From Pantoea coffeiphila (GTDB lineage: Bacteria; Pseudomonadota; Gammaproteobacteria; Enterobacterales; Enterobacteriaceae), in the NCBI RefSeq assembly GCF_016909495.1, contig NZ_JAFBFW010000004.1, positions 310,001 through 374,000 of the forward strand: 64,000 nt of DNA, given 5' to 3'. The notes under the pieces were generated by a model. That model was not told the origin of the DNA, ran no database searches, and saw nothing but the letters and a program-made list of their open reading frames with translations. Both the position numbers and the translations under genes were made by a program. Of the stretch, positions 29,101-37,441 are shown in pieces (the first letter of the stretch is position 1; each line of letters opens with the position of its first letter).

Positions 29101-29591
29101 ATCAGTATCGTACGGTTCCCTTCCAGCCACTGATTATTCTGCAGGCCAGGTATCAGTTGCTCAATGGCTTCTTCGTTACCCGTGACCAGTAACAGGCGGA
29201 CCTTACGGCGCCAGAAAAGTCCAAAACGTGAATTCAAATGGCGGCGAAGGACGTGACACATCGCTACGGTCGGATGAACAGCGACCTTCTCAGTTTCCCG
29301 TTTCTTTTTTTCATCATCGCCGTTTGTTCCTTCAACCAGGTCATCAAATTCGGCCTTCCCGGCACTTCGAACCGTGACCAAAAGCAACAGTGAAGCAAGC
29401 AATACACATCCAGTGACACAGCCTCCGGCAATAAGCCAGTAAGTCTGTTGCTCGCTGTTAGGCTGCAGACCTGCAATGTCCGGATGTTTCCAGACAATAA
29501 ATGTCATGACGGCCAGCAGGGCTAAGAAGAACACGGCGACAGCAAGGTAGCGGCCTTCCGTTGTTTTCGGTAATAAAGCTTTCAGCCTCAC
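26139..29591 (-). CDS. tssM: TssM (IcmF), copy 2
   Basis: The likely start is GTG at 29591, overlapping the stop of the upstream partner gene as GTGA and preceded by AAGGAG at eight bases; an ATG at 29639 is also open but lies deep in the upstream gene. The product is about 1150 residues with two N-terminal membrane spans, a third near 370-390, and an IcmF periplasmic domain almost identical in many stretches to copy 1 (for example LLTWTS and GTWGFIRWLEQGKRQQ near the C-terminus). The region corresponding to Walker A reads VTGNEEAIEQL and is not a nucleotide-binding loop. Two full-length tssM genes in one cluster are unusual. The C-terminal halves are more similar than the N-termini, which suggests partial gene conversion. 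Confidence 0.93.
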   Translation of the reverse strand: MRLKALLPKTTEGRYLAVAVFFLALLAVMTFIVWKHPDIAGLQPNSEQQTYWLIAGGCVTGCVLLASLLLLVTVRSAGKAEFDDLVEGTNGDDEKKKRETEKVAVHPTVAMCHVLRRHLNSRFGLFWRRKVRLLLVTGNEEAIEQLIPGLQNNQWLEGNRTILIYGGSLTAEHKKEKYTALRKLCRGRPLDGIVRVIPASLNLTPQISDNDLRGLEIISELLRYSAPVWIWKLCDSDWSQTNRTEQAVGALFPLRARTDDVTHQLESMLVGLREQGVSQIAEHRQNDFLLRLGQFLKTGGIHHWAEQLTPWMYTSQQRIPLRGLMFSLPENKPATIAGGTTGAAPADTEKYIPESQRHALTLPVTWQGIVDDCSRVRGRRVGMAWEQTLAWTLMGIIGVWGAGTLLSFAVNRLQIVSVAEQAHALVKHPSVSDDQLTALHRLRNEAGRLQHRIKEGAPWYQRFGLDHNLPLLNAMLPWYGVANNRLIRDPANIALQQKLSTLSNSAPNSDQRAQLAKPGYDQLKAWLMMSHPDKADGAYYAQTMKAVQPTRMGISTGLWQSLSPDLWAFYITELPKQPQWKITPDAQLVSQSRQVLLQQIGRRNAESALYENMLKSVRRNFADVSLEDMTSGTDARRLFTTDEVVPGMFTRQAWEGGIQQAIEKVATSRRDEIDWVLSDSRKAVSSDLSPETLKARLTQRYFTDFAGNWLSFLNSLRLNPANNIANVTDQLTLMSDVRQSPLIALMNTIAWQGQTGQKSEGLSDSIIKSAKELVGGSEKPAIDQTASGPQGPMDETFGPLLTLMGKNTGSNVMSADTSLSLQTYLTRITRVRLRLQQVASASDPQAMMQTLAQTVFQGKSVDLTDTLQYGSLISASVGEEWSGFGSTMFVQPLIQAWETVLQPSAASLNDKWSRSVVANWHTAFDGRYPFAASKSEASLPMLAEFVRKDSGRIERFLTTELSGVLHKEGSQWVPDKANSQGLSFNPVFLRAINQLSQLSDILFTDGSQGISFELQARPVPQVVETQLTIDGRKLHYFNQMADWQSFRWPGDTFKPGTMLTWTSTHAGTRLFGDYSGTWGFIRWLEQGKRQQLDRSQWMMSYSTPDGHTLQWALRTQLGNGPLALLALHHFSLPEQIFSIDSTVTPQTASY

Positions 29592-30796
29592 GCGTCCATC
29601 TCCTTTCGGGAAGCAATCGGGGTAACGAGTGTGCTCCACAGCACATCCTGTGTGGTGTCACCGCTGATGATCATCTGCGGTAATTGAGTTTGCCGGGCAA
29701 TTTCTGTGGCTGCAGCGATGGCCAGCCAGGGAGCGGCTGCACCTGCATGTCCCATTGATACGTCAAGATTTGCTACAGCGTCGTCTTCAACGGACTGAGC
29801 AGGATGCTTGTTCTGGTTCCCGACCACTTCTGCGCGTTGCTCTTTCGTCAAGCCGGCAAGCCACAGGTGTTTGACGATATTTTCTTTGACCGGAACGTTA
29901 TAGGCGGCCATTCGCATCCCCTCTTCCAGCCCTCCTGGTTGTGCGGGGTCCGGGCGATGCAGCAGAGCAACAGGTTCGAGAGCCTCCTGGGTCAGGCGGT
30001 TGCCGAGGAGAAGTGCGACCCCTGCCTCTGCAGTATTGTCAGAGTCTGAGGGATTAAACTGAAGCCCCACAATCAACAGCATTGCTTTATCTTTAATACG
30101 AGTATTCAACCAATCATCAATGATACTGAGTCCGTTCCCTTCGCCGTATTCAAAAGGGACAGTAATATTATTTTTTTTCATTGCGTCATCCCAGCAATGA
30201 CGAATATCCTCTTGAGGCAAAGATGTTGATATATTAAAAACGACAACCAGAGATGCTTTGTCAGGGAATTGTATAAACGGGAGCTTAGCAAGCAACCTGA
30301 AAAAGATTTCAGTAATCAAATACTTTGGTGTATCTTGCGGGCTTGAAGCAACCCGACTCATGCGGGTACTTTCGTTACCATTTCGGTCAACCTGGGAAAA
30401 AATAATGCTGTCGTTGCCTTGCATGGAAATAGCTATTTCTTCCTGGGAAGATGCTGTGTGGCCTGTAATAAATGAAGCATTCAGCACCTGAAGTGCGCGG
30501 CGTGCACTGCGAGTTTCACACAGGATCCACTGTTCCCGCCTTCTATCAAAGCCATTTGCTTTTATATCCTGCAACATCCATATACCCAATCTGAAAGCGA
30601 AAGCAGAGCCCCAGATTGCCGCGGGGACACCCAAAGAAAATAACCAAAAGTGATGATTATCAACATACCGCCCAAAAATCCGCATCAGGATAATGCTGAG
30701 AGCCAACATAATACCCAGAGTCATAAACCAACGCGCTATTTTTATAGATTCAGGCCGAGGATAATAATCAGGAAGGCATTTAAGTGAATACGACAT
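29588..30796 (-). CDS. Two-TM T6SS-associated membrane protein, TssM partner 2
   Basis: A 402-residue protein with two N-terminal membrane spans (about 23-42 and 49-70) and a soluble domain of more than 300 residues with DKAMLLIVGLQF and a closing AAPWLAIAAATEIARQT. It has the same layout as partner 1 at 14028-15152, but the sequence is clearly diverged, much more so than the adjoining tssM copies. It overlaps the start of tssM copy 2. No catalytic motif is visible. I infer an accessory of the T6SS membrane complex. Confidence 0.7.
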   Translation of the reverse strand: MSYSLKCLPDYYPRPESIKIARWFMTLGIMLALSIILMRIFGRYVDNHHFWLFSLGVPAAIWGSAFAFRLGIWMLQDIKANGFDRRREQWILCETRSARRALQVLNASFITGHTASSQEEIAISMQGNDSIIFSQVDRNGNESTRMSRVASSPQDTPKYLITEIFFRLLAKLPFIQFPDKASLVVVFNISTSLPQEDIRHCWDDAMKKNNITVPFEYGEGNGLSIIDDWLNTRIKDKAMLLIVGLQFNPSDSDNTAEAGVALLLGNRLTQEALEPVALLHRPDPAQPGGLEEGMRMAAYNVPVKENIVKHLWLAGLTKEQRAEVVGNQNKHPAQSVEDDAVANLDVSMGHAGAAAPWLAIAAATEIARQTQLPQMIISGDTTQDVLWSTLVTPIASRKEMDA

Positions 30797-30825
30797 CCAT
30801 TTCCTCTTTGATCTTCAAGGGATAT

Positions 30826-31164
30826 TCATCTGGACAGCTTAATTGTATCGATTAAACTCCCATAATTTATTTTTACCACATGACTAAAAATTACTATCAT
30901 ATGAAAATTCAAAGTCAATTTCACGTTAGCAAGTTGATCGGTGGATAGGTTGATAAATAAAAACTTTCCGGTGTCAATGAAAACGCTATTTTTACCTTTT
31001 ATATATTCAATACCAAAAATTAACTCACTCATTTTTTCCAATTTTTTACAACCTTCACTCAACTTAATAAGCATAATGTTTTTATCCTGCTGGTTAACTT
31101 CATTGAATTCAACAGCCCCCCCCACATAACTATTTTTAATTATCACATTTAACCGTATAACCAT
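30826..31164 (-). CDS. Hypothetical protein, possible immunity-type remnant
   Basis: An AT-rich open frame of 112 codons between an immunity pseudogene and the TssM partner. It has no signal peptide, a hydrophobic patch near the C-terminus (FHMIVIFSHVV) and no motif I recognise. It could be an intact small immunity or orphan gene, or the leftover of a larger one; no clear ribosome site decides the start. Everything beyond the open frame itself is uncertain. Confidence 0.35.
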   Translation of the reverse strand: MVIRLNVIIKNSYVGGAVEFNEVNQQDKNIMLIKLSEGCKKLEKMSELIFGIEYIKGKNSVFIDTGKFLFINLSTDQLANVKLTLNFHMIVIFSHVVKINYGSLIDTIKLSR

Positions 31165-31360
31165 TGATGATGGTATTAGGATAATTTTTTTGACTGCAGA
31201 GCTATTTTTATATCAATTGTACCATTACCTGTAAATTCGAAATAAAAATCGAAAACATCAAAGGTAATAGTAAAAAGTAAAAAAATAAATCAATTAATAA
31301 CAACCCCATAAAATAGACAATACTAACCAAAACAACTACCGAGGTGTCAATTCTATTGTT

Positions 31361-31880
31361 TTAATTTATTTTGGCAGTCGATATACAAGTCCATTCTCTC
31401 ATCATGTACTCCAGAAGTGATTTCTCATTTCTGAAATCAAAGTCAGACACTGGTGCTTTCTCTCCACCGAAACCATCTTTCCCAACGATAATATACTCCT
31501 CATCACTTAAGAAATATTCCACTCCGTTTCTAAACACAAATGCTTTACTGTGACATAATCTATCCCACCAACACATCCAATCTTTTATGAAAATAAAACA
31601 GTGCCTACGCCATCAAATAAAGTTTTATTAATCTCTATAGAATCAGCTACAACGTCTAATTTTATGTCCTGCTGACAATTTCTAACATAATCCCTAACAC
31701 CCTCCTCTCTATTGTTTGTCATTTGCTTTATAAGTAACCTTTCTCCACCATCTTTACTATCGAGCCGTTGTTCTATAATTACAGCATGTCTCCCTGAATT
31801 ATCACTCCAAACTTTTTAGACTATCTCAGGACTAGAGAAAACCAATTTTTTAACAAAAGAATAAAAACAACAACTGGCTT
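31361..31880 (-). pseudogene. Degenerate second copy of the NlpC/P60-effector immunity gene
   Basis: Reading the three frames together gives a diverged copy of the intact immunity protein at 31948-32490: GRHAVIIEQRLDSKDGG against GVHRVTIDIQEENLDD, then DYVRNCQQDIKLDVV against DYVNRCQLDINMDLI, VLFS-stop-KIGCVGG against VLFSYTIGCVGG, and a C-terminus FVFRNGVEYFLSDEEYII in another frame. It has at least two stops (one near the N-terminus and a Tyr codon changed to TAA) and one frameshift, and the signal-peptide region is not clear. A 71-codon open frame (31361-31576) is only its last part. It is a tandem immunity duplicate in decay. Confidence 0.75.
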
Positions 31881-31947
31881 CTAAAGAATAATTAACCACC
31901 TTTAAATTTTTACCTACTAAGTTTATTAAATATCTTATGAATCCTAT

Positions 31948-32490
31948 TTATTCCAGAACAACCGTTGATGCTTTATGCCAGTTACTGATCATGTACTTAT
32001 ACAAAGGGATGTTATTTTTCAAATTAGCATCAGGTACTGGTGTAACATTATCATCAATCACCCCATCAGGCGTAATAATACGCTCCTCACCTCGAAGTGA
32101 ATGCTTCACGCCATTTTCGTAAGCAAAATACTTTACAGTAACAGGATCGAGTCCACCCACACAGCCTATAGTATAAGAAAACAACACTGTATTAAATGTT
32201 CCATTGATTTTCTTAATCTCGAATGAGCCCTTAATCAAATCCATATTTATATCAAGCTGGCATCTATTTACATAATCGACAAGCCCCCATATCTTTTTAT
32301 TCTTTACATATTCCGAGGCAATTATTTTTGCATTTTTAAAGTCATCTAAATTTTCTTCTTGAATATCAATCGTCACCCTGTGGACACCATCAGTGCGATA
32401 GAAATCTTTGGTAAATTTAGATGCAAAACTACTACTTATGGGTAAAACCACTAAAAACAATGCAAGTGTTATTTTGGATTTTAGAATCAT
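31948..32490 (-). CDS. Secreted periplasmic protein, probable immunity to the LysM-NlpC/P60 effector
   Basis: A 180-residue protein with a typical signal peptide (ITLALFLVVLPISSSFA) and a beta-rich mature part with Cys residues in NRCQLDI and IGCVGG that may form a disulfide. Its ATG overlaps (ATGA at 32487-32490) the stop that the upstream effector would use if its 3' frameshift were repaired, which is strong evidence of an effector/immunity pair. A periplasmic location fits protection against a cell-wall amidase. A decayed paralogue follows it. Confidence 0.75.
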   Translation of the reverse strand: MILKSKITLALFLVVLPISSSFASKFTKDFYRTDGVHRVTIDIQEENLDDFKNAKIIASEYVKNKKIWGLVDYVNRCQLDINMDLIKGSFEIKKINGTFNTVLFSYTIGCVGGLDPVTVKYFAYENGVKHSLRGEERIITPDGVIDDNVTPVPDANLKNNIPLYKYMISNWHKASTVVLE

Positions 32491-32563
32491 CTTGTACTCT
32501 CATGTCCAGTTGTTTTGGAATGAATGCCAATCATTTCATTGAGCTCATTCACATCAAAAATCT

Positions 32564-33919
32564 CTAACTCTTTATGTTCATTTGACTCGTAATATCCTTT
32601 GTATGCCACTGGTAAAAAAATCGCAACCCATTAAAAAGAGAGAATTTTATTGTATCACTCTGATTTCCCCCCAAGCAAATTAATGCTCCAGATTTCGATT
32701 TTCCATATACAAAGGTTGCGTGATGCCCTGATGATGCTGCACAGCCATAGATAGGTTTTTTGATCTCAAAAAAATTGACACTATCTTTAAAAAAAGAAAC
32801 TGCACGATATGGGTCTGGAACTGTTTTATGATACCCACTCTCTTGAAAACAATAATTTACAAAAGACGCACACCAGGCATTTAATGTTCCAACTAAATTT
32901 TTTAACCACTTATGACCTATTAATGAATGATAATTACTAGTAATTCGATCTTCCTTAGTCCCATGCCATTTTTTTGCCTCACTAAGTGCTATTTTCATCC
33001 ATGGAGCCTCTCGCTGATCATGCGGGAGCAGAGCAATAGGATTACCAGAATTCTTCCCCCCGACAGATTCCAGTTTTTTCTTATTCGTATTGCTGGTATC
33101 TTTTTTTTGTAGTTGTTTTTCCGCTGGTTTTGAAGCGCTAGAAGTAGTTTTCGACGTCTCACCCTGTGTAGAGTTACTGCGACCATTTTTGTTTATAGAT
33201 ATTGATTGCCCAGGATATATTTTATTAGGATCCGAAATATTATTTTGGCGAGCAATTTCATCTACATCTATTTCATTCTTTGCTGCGATTTTTGCCAATG
33301 TGTCGCCAGGCGCAACCAGATAAATTGAAGAGCTATCAGGATTCACACCATAAACAGTCAGGCGTTGCCCTGGGAAGATCTTACTTACATCTGGAATATT
33401 ATTATTTCTAGCAATCTCACCGGCACTTGTTTTATAACGCTCGGCTATTTTAGAAAGAGAATCACCTGACATAACGGTGTACTCTATTGGCTTCTGAGTG
33501 CTCTTCTCTCGTGGAATCTTTGGTGCATCGGCAAGTGTTCTTGCAGAAAATTGTGAGAAATTTCTTGTAAGTAATATACTTTTCGTTTCCTCTCCAGCAA
33601 CCGTAGAATAAACAACATCTTCCTGACCTAAAGAATTAGTGTATTTAATTACAATAGACATACCAGGTTTACTATGAATAATTTTTTTAAGTTTTCCGTA
33701 CTCGTCTGTCTTCCACTCATAGCTCGTACTTCCAAGCGTCACCTTAAATGGCACATCTGCAACTGGTCGAGATCCATCAGAAACAGTTATATTTGTCACA
33801 TACACCCATTTTTCAGTTCCGGGCTTCAAGCCACCTTCCTTTTTACTGATTGCATCCACAACCTTGTCAAATTCATCATCGTCAAAGTCAGATATTTTTT
33901 TATTTTTTTGCAACCCCAC
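32564..33919 (-). pseudogene. LysM-NlpC/P60-like T6SS effector, main fragment
   Basis: The frame can be read from a GTG at 33919 (451 residues): DFDDDEFDKVVDAISKKEG, then an Ig-like segment (VADVPFKVTLGSTSYEWKTD), two LysM domains at about 146-190 and 199-243, a low-complexity linker, and a TIGR02594-type cysteine amidase domain with AWCASFVNY (Cys350) and GHHATFV (His399/400), closing with LGGNQSDTIKF. LysM domains would hold the enzyme to peptidoglycan. The part before residue 5 continues in the fragment at 33900-34280 in another frame. After FNGLRFF it also leaves the true frame at a T7 run: one more base gives LPVAYKGYYESN and an end at 32487 overlapping the immunity ATG. Confidence 0.8.
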
Positions 33920-34280
33920 TCTCTGAGATTATAAAATTTGAATAAGCTACAGGATCATTACCTGCGGTTGCAGGTGCGTACTGCGACATCATTTCAGAGA
34001 TGGTGTTATCTCGATATTTTCGCTTCAATAACGCACATTTTTCACGCTCTCCAACTTCCAGACTGGAAAAAATAGCAAATGTATTTTTTTTAGGGTTATA
34101 TACAGTCCCGGCACCTATCCGCCCATTTTGCTTACTTGCATTAGGTAATGCCATAATATTCCCTGGGTTGTTGAACCTCCAATTCAATGTCCCAGCAGTT
34201 TTTAGCAACCGAGTCCCATCACCAGCTTCGTACTCAACCGTCTTGATTTCAAGATGGTATGTTGCCTTCACAAATCTCAT
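33900..34280 (-). pseudogene. LysM-NlpC/P60-like T6SS effector, N-terminal fragment
   Basis: A 126-residue frame with AAGGA six bases before the ATG, three bases after the upstream gene. It shows NWRFNNPGNI and ISEMMSQYAPATAGNDPVAY, a pattern of phage- and T6SS-related cell-wall hydrolase N-domains, and ends GVAKK-stop at an A7 run (T7 on the + strand, 33903-33909). Removing one A continues it as AKNKKISDFDDDEFDKVVDAI in the main fragment, which is what this family normally shows. So both are parts of one effector of about 595 residues. Confidence 0.75.
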
Positions 34281-34283
34281 ACA

Positions 34284-34715
34284 TCATCCTTTTTTATTTT
34301 TTTCCGTTGGTTTAAAGCTGGAGTGATTTAGTAAAACTGAAGTCATATGATAGCCTGTAACTGCAAGCATAATATTCCCATTTACCGTTACATGGTGATT
34401 AAGTAAATTGCGTTTAGATTTATAATCGTCACCGCTAATAATGAGCTGCACATTGCTGTCCCAACCATCTTGCTCAGCATTAGCATCAATCACACACTTT
34501 AGTGGACTGTTTAAATGCAGGATCCAGTAGAGTAATTTTTCGTCATGCTCCCTATCTTCACCCCAGTTAGGGGGGCCGTAAAACAACTCTTCTTTCATTA
34601 CTCCTGAGAGTTCAACCTTATCACCTTCTTTCAGACATACTGCATATGCACTGAAGTTATAAAATAAGATAGCCAGACTCAACATAAGTTTCATAAGCAT
34701 ATTTAACATTATCAA
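34284..34715 (-). CDS. DUF4431-domain periplasmic protein
   Basis: A 143-residue protein with a signal peptide ending near YNFSAYA and a mature part with CLKEGDKVELSGVMKEELFYGPPNWGED and SGDDYKSKRNLLNHHVTVNGNIM, matching the DUF4431 pattern of small secreted proteins. Its first ATG overlaps the vgrG2 stop (34712-34715). It lies between vgrG2 and the LysM effector, where an adaptor or an additional immunity protein could be expected; which it is cannot be told from sequence. The two Cys may form a disulfide. Confidence 0.7.
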   Translation of the reverse strand: MIMLNMLMKLMLSLAILFYNFSAYAVCLKEGDKVELSGVMKEELFYGPPNWGEDREHDEKLLYWILHLNSPLKCVIDANAEQDGWDSNVQLIISGDDYKSKRNLLNHHVTVNGNIMLAVTGYHMTSVLLNHSSFKPTEKNKKG

Positions 34716-37441
34716 ATAACCTTTGTAATATTTAATAAAGTTGCAATCATTGATTCAGTCAACGCTGATGTTCTATCTCCTGCAGAATCTGCTTCACTTA
34801 AATAAAGATCGGCATCAGATCCTTCATCCCTAAAACCCTCCATATTGTCATCTTCAGTTAACGAAGTAGAAAAGTCTTCCTGTACCCAGGTCTCTCGCCC
34901 AATTATTAGATTTAATGTATCGCTTTCTGGAAGTTTTATTTTCGGGAAACGCCCTGAACTATCTACCGTTCCGGTAGACAGTATTTTCCCACTACTATCA
35001 GTGATGCTGTATGGCTGATTTGTCATCCAATCCATACTTTGGCTGACACTATCTGCACCAGGAAAAGCAAAACGTAGACTTTGCTCGCCAGGTTCCATTA
35101 CCGGAAATACGGGTAACGTAACCTTTTCTGATGCACTTCCCTTACGCCCATAATGCCCAGCTTTAGTACGATATTCACCTGCTGTGGCTGATTCAATCGC
35201 ACTCGCATCAATCCTTATATAACTTCCTCCACCATTCAGCGTGATCCTTTTCTTCGCGATGATTTTGATCTCATCCTCCGTACTGACAATGCTGATTCCC
35301 TTGCGGGCTAACAATTCCATCAGGTCGTTCTGCGCCTGTATTTTTACCGGCCCCTGATTCGCAATGAGTTTGATACCCATCTTGCGTACAAACACGCTGA
35401 GGGAATGACCAACCCCGATAAACAGATTTTTCACCACGCTGATATCCGCATTCTTTCCGGCCGTGGCAATCAGGTTCTGGCCTGCCGATACCTGCAGGTG
35501 CTGTCCGCTGGTCAGCGCAATCCCGTTCGGCGCACTCATCAGCAGCACCGATTTCTTAAGGTCCGTAAGCTGTTGTTCAAGCAGCTTAATCTGTGCCTGA
35601 AGGTCCGCCGGATTTGCCTTCGCCGTCTGAGCATCCTCTGAAATGGCCGTCATCTGCTCACGGGCCTCAGCCAGATTGCTGACCGCCGCCCCCATCTCCA
35701 GCACCTCACCCTGCGCCTTCGCCTGGCCATCCGCCGAGATAAATATCCCTTTCTGCGCCCGTATCGCGCCCCGGCTGTCCGTCCGCAGCTCAAAACCTTC
35801 GCCCCGCTTCTGCCGCTCGCTGTCCACCAGGTGGCCCAGGTTCAGCTGGCTTTTGCCGCCGTACTCCGTCGAGACCTTGATGTGTTCCTGCCCGCGGTTA
35901 TCATCCAGCCGGATTTTGTTGTTTGACGGCGTGCGCAGCACGTTACGTCTGTAGTTACGGATGGTGACGTGGTCGCCGTGCGCCGAGTCGTGCAGCACCC
36001 CGGCAATGTACGGCCGGTCCGGGTTGCCGTCCTCAAAGCCTATCGCCACTTCCGTCCCCGCCAGCAGCGGCAGGTGCAGGCCGTACGTATCCCCCGCGTA
36101 CGGCCGCGACTGGCGTACCCACAGGCTTTCGAACCCGCTTTCCCAGCCGTCGCGGTCAAACAGCATGTTCACCCGGTAACGGCCGTCTTTATCAATATGG
36201 CCGTAGGTATCGTTCGGCGTGGTGCTGGTCACCCGGGCCGGCAACGTACCGGCCATCACCGGACGGGTGCCGGGTGGCGGGCGGAAGCTGAAGTCGGTGC
36301 CGTCCGGGATACCGTCAACATGCACGGTAAAGTCGGCGTCACGGCGCGCGTGGCTGTTTATCGCTGTAATAACCACGCCGTCAGCAAACACCGCCGCCAC
36401 CTCATAACCCCCGGTCACCTTCAGCACCTGCCCCGGACAGAGCGTCGGGCTGCTGCTGGTGGCACGGGTCTGCGTCTGCCCGTTCAGGTAGCGTTCATGG
36501 CGGATGCGGGCATAAAATGCGCCGGACTCCGGGGCCGGGTTGCGGTCGTGCGCACTGCCCGGCGTCAGGTAGTTGTCGGCATAATGGTAGGCATCACCCC
36601 AGGTGGTCGGGTCGCCGCGCGTGACATCCACCTGCGTGTTCATGTCTTCGGCGGCCCGGCGGTAGTTGTAATCCCGGGTGCTGACCTGCTTCTGCACCAC
36701 CCGGTGATGGCTTTCCATATTCCACACCGAGTCCACGCCCACGGAATGCTGGCCCGACGGCGGGACCGAGGGCAGGGTCAGGCCCGGCTCACAGCCCTGC
36801 CGGCTGTCGTAAAACTCCACCACGTCAATGTTCAGCCGCGTGTCGGTGGTGAAGCGGAACCAGATACCCACTTCCCCCAGCAGACGGCGGATAAAGTGCA
36901 GGTCGTCTTCGCCGTACTGCATCACCTGCTCGCGGCGCGGATAGTCCTGCACCAGCGAGAACAGGAAATCCTGACCGCGCATATCGTGGCGCTCGCGCAG
37001 GATTTTCTCCACGATTTGCGGCACCGACATGTCCTGATAAATGGCGTTCTGGTGCGAGCGGTCCAGCAGCGCCAGCCGGGGCTGCAGCGTCAGGGCATAG
37101 CGCGTCTCGTCTTTTGAGGTGCTGAGGCGGTCAAACCCCGTCACCACACCCTGGATCACCCGCACCGGCTGCTGGATTTTAATTCCCCGGCCCTGATCCA
37201 CCGGGGCCTGCAGCGTCAGAGACGCCGGTTTCAGCAGCATGCTTTCCCTGCTGATGGCATGCTGGCTGCTGGTGAACTCAATGCGGTAGCTGAAAGGCTG
37301 GCTCAGGGCTTCTCTGCCTTCAAAGGCAAGCACGTCCAGATCCGCATCACAGCCGCGTACCGCCAGCAGGTGGTGGCTGTGGCTGTGGCTGTGGCTGTGG
37401 CTGTGGCTGTGGCTGAATTTTATCGTAGGATTAGTGCTCAT
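34712..37441 (-). CDS. vgrG: VgrG (TssI) spike protein, copy 2
   Basis: A 909-residue VgrG, the longest of the three. Gp27-like, OB-fold and DUF2345-type parts are the same as in the others (HHLLAVRGCDADLDV, PDRPYIAGVLHDSAHGD, MSAPNGIALTSGQ). It has two peculiarities: the N-terminus carries seven units of a His-Ser coding hexamer where the others have about two, and the C-terminus carries an additional domain of some 150 residues after HYGRKGSASEK, with SITDSSGKILSTGTVDSSGRF (a transthyretin-like adaptor segment) and an acidic tail. The extension probably binds the LysM effector encoded downstream. Confidence 0.95.
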   Translation of the reverse strand: MSTNPTIKFSHSHSHSHSHSHSHHLLAVRGCDADLDVLAFEGREALSQPFSYRIEFTSSQHAISRESMLLKPASLTLQAPVDQGRGIKIQQPVRVIQGVVTGFDRLSTSKDETRYALTLQPRLALLDRSHQNAIYQDMSVPQIVEKILRERHDMRGQDFLFSLVQDYPRREQVMQYGEDDLHFIRRLLGEVGIWFRFTTDTRLNIDVVEFYDSRQGCEPGLTLPSVPPSGQHSVGVDSVWNMESHHRVVQKQVSTRDYNYRRAAEDMNTQVDVTRGDPTTWGDAYHYADNYLTPGSAHDRNPAPESGAFYARIRHERYLNGQTQTRATSSSPTLCPGQVLKVTGGYEVAAVFADGVVITAINSHARRDADFTVHVDGIPDGTDFSFRPPPGTRPVMAGTLPARVTSTTPNDTYGHIDKDGRYRVNMLFDRDGWESGFESLWVRQSRPYAGDTYGLHLPLLAGTEVAIGFEDGNPDRPYIAGVLHDSAHGDHVTIRNYRRNVLRTPSNNKIRLDDNRGQEHIKVSTEYGGKSQLNLGHLVDSERQKRGEGFELRTDSRGAIRAQKGIFISADGQAKAQGEVLEMGAAVSNLAEAREQMTAISEDAQTAKANPADLQAQIKLLEQQLTDLKKSVLLMSAPNGIALTSGQHLQVSAGQNLIATAGKNADISVVKNLFIGVGHSLSVFVRKMGIKLIANQGPVKIQAQNDLMELLARKGISIVSTEDEIKIIAKKRITLNGGGSYIRIDASAIESATAGEYRTKAGHYGRKGSASEKVTLPVFPVMEPGEQSLRFAFPGADSVSQSMDWMTNQPYSITDSSGKILSTGTVDSSGRFPKIKLPESDTLNLIIGRETWVQEDFSTSLTEDDNMEGFRDEGSDADLYLSEADSAGDRTSALTESMIATLLNITKVI
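37374..37415. repeat. TGGCTG x7 hexanucleotide repeat in vgrG2 start
   Basis: Seven uninterrupted TGGCTG units, encoding alternating His and Ser near residues 10-24 of vgrG2 on the - strand. Vgrg1 and vgrG3 have the same place with only one to two units. Unit length is a multiple of three, so changes in number lengthen or shorten the protein without breaking it. Confidence 0.95.

Noticed and set aside
37374..37415. Possible CRISPR or short-repeat array
   Set aside because: The hexamer array has no spacers and is a coding repeat. No CRISPR array was seen anywhere in the window.
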